A stretch of 42,131 bases of DNA from Terrimonas_A sp036262095 (lineage in GTDB: Bacteria > Bacteroidota > Bacteroidia > Chitinophagales > Chitinophagaceae). This document shows, in pieces, positions 42,035 to 42,131 of this stretch (position 1 is its first letter; each line of letters starts with the position of its first letter). The stretch lies in the NCBI GenBank assembly GCA_036262095.1, contig DATAJQ010000116.1:1-42131 (forward strand), given 5' to 3'. The translations under genes were made by a program, and so were the position numbers. The notes beneath the pieces are model-generated. The model saw only the letters and a program-made list of their open reading frames with translations, was not told the DNA's origin and ran no database searches.

Positions 42035-42131
42035 ATGAAAAAAATCTTCTTCTCGCTAATCTTCTCTATGCTGGCTTCTTTTCTGTATGCACAGCAGAAG
42101 ATAAACGGGACAGTGACAGGCAAAGCTGATA
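42035..42131 (+). CDS. SusC-type receptor, 5-prime end only
   Basis: Only 32 codons are inside the window: signal peptide MKKIFFSLIFSMLASFLYAQ, then QKINGTVTGKAD, the start of the carboxypeptidase-regulatory-like domain that opens SusC-type receptors (no STN domain before it). A perfect 12-base palindrome AGTTTTAAAACT lies eight bases before the ATG. It follows the kinase by 50 bases, in keeping with a fructan utilisation locus that continues to the right, probably with SusD and GH32 genes. Confidence 0.7.
   Translation, partial: MKKIFFSLIFSMLASFLYAQQKINGTVTGKAD

Noticed and set aside
1..42131. CRISPR arrays, tRNA or rRNA genes, insertion sequences, prophage genes
   Set aside because: No regularly spaced repeats, cloverleaf-like gene, transposase, integrase or phage structural protein was found on either strand by eye.

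Overview
The window looks like a chromosomal segment of a Bacteroidota bacterium, most likely Chitinophagaceae (Chitinophaga, Niastella or a relative). The signs are SusC/SusD pairs, a FecR anti-sigma factor with a C-terminal DUF4974 part, many short lipoproteins with a Cys-Lys-Lys or Cys-Ser start after the lipobox, A-rich translation starts without Shine-Dalgarno sequences, -7 boxes close to TAnnTTTG, LytS/LytTR regulators, and a hybrid two-component regulator with a periplasmic sugar-binding domain. The genus is an inference; no rRNA or marker gene is present. No tRNA, rRNA, CRISPR array, transposase or phage gene was seen.

Layout. (1) 1-9581: a polysaccharide utilisation locus: FecR anti-sigma, SusC with an STN signalling domain, SusD, a LamG surface lipoprotein, a GH144-like (glycoamylase PF10091) lipoprotein and a secreted serine esterase. 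It has a strong RNA hairpin between susC and susD and ends in clear terminators. (2) 9580-14286 (minus): a NUMOD4/HNH-like protein whose HNH histidines look lost, a secreted coiled-coil protein paired with an astacin metalloprotease lipoprotein, and a membrane acyltransferase-like protein. (3) 14525-23079: a mixed accessory stretch with an orphan SusD, small lipoproteins, a secreted DinB-fold protein, a DUF2975/XRE pair, a lipoprotein gene cut short against a methyltransferase gene, a DUF4846 lipoprotein, a PKD-like lipoprotein, a BD-FAE-type esterase and a haloperoxidase-fold lipoprotein lacking its catalytic residues. (4) 23324-27797: LytS kinase, LytTR regulator and a TonB-dependent receptor in one direction. 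(5) 27802-31854 (minus): YjdM and a TolC / membrane fusion / ABC-2 permease efflux set. (6) 32232-35822: a copper-type metal homeostasis locus: an AraC-type regulator with an HMA-like N-terminus, the P1B ATPase CopA and two small HMA proteins. (7) 35852-36610: a DUF3667 membrane protein. (8) 36658-42131: a fructan/fructose locus: hybrid two-component sensor, sugar MFS porter, fructokinase-like PfkB kinase, and the start of a SusC-type receptor cut by the window edge.

How the parts work together. Locus 1 is probably induced by transenvelope signalling: substrate at SusC, STN domain to FecR, and an ECF sigma factor expected just left of the window. Locus 8 instead uses direct periplasmic sensing of a monosaccharide, probably fructose, by the hybrid regulator, with import by the MFS porter and phosphorylation by the kinase. 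In locus 6 the copA promoter and the promoter of the small HMA genes share a two-part element, GTAAATCTTACAAA and CAACTTTGYAT, with an identical 42-nt gap. This fits activation of both by one regulator, presumably the adjacent HMA-AraC protein.

The points most worth a second look are the shared two-part metal-responsive element, the HMA-AraC sensor, the paired S-x-H-C variant HMA sites, the rearrangement junction near 18235, the catalytically dead haloperoxidase-like lipoprotein, and the susC-susD intercistronic hairpin.
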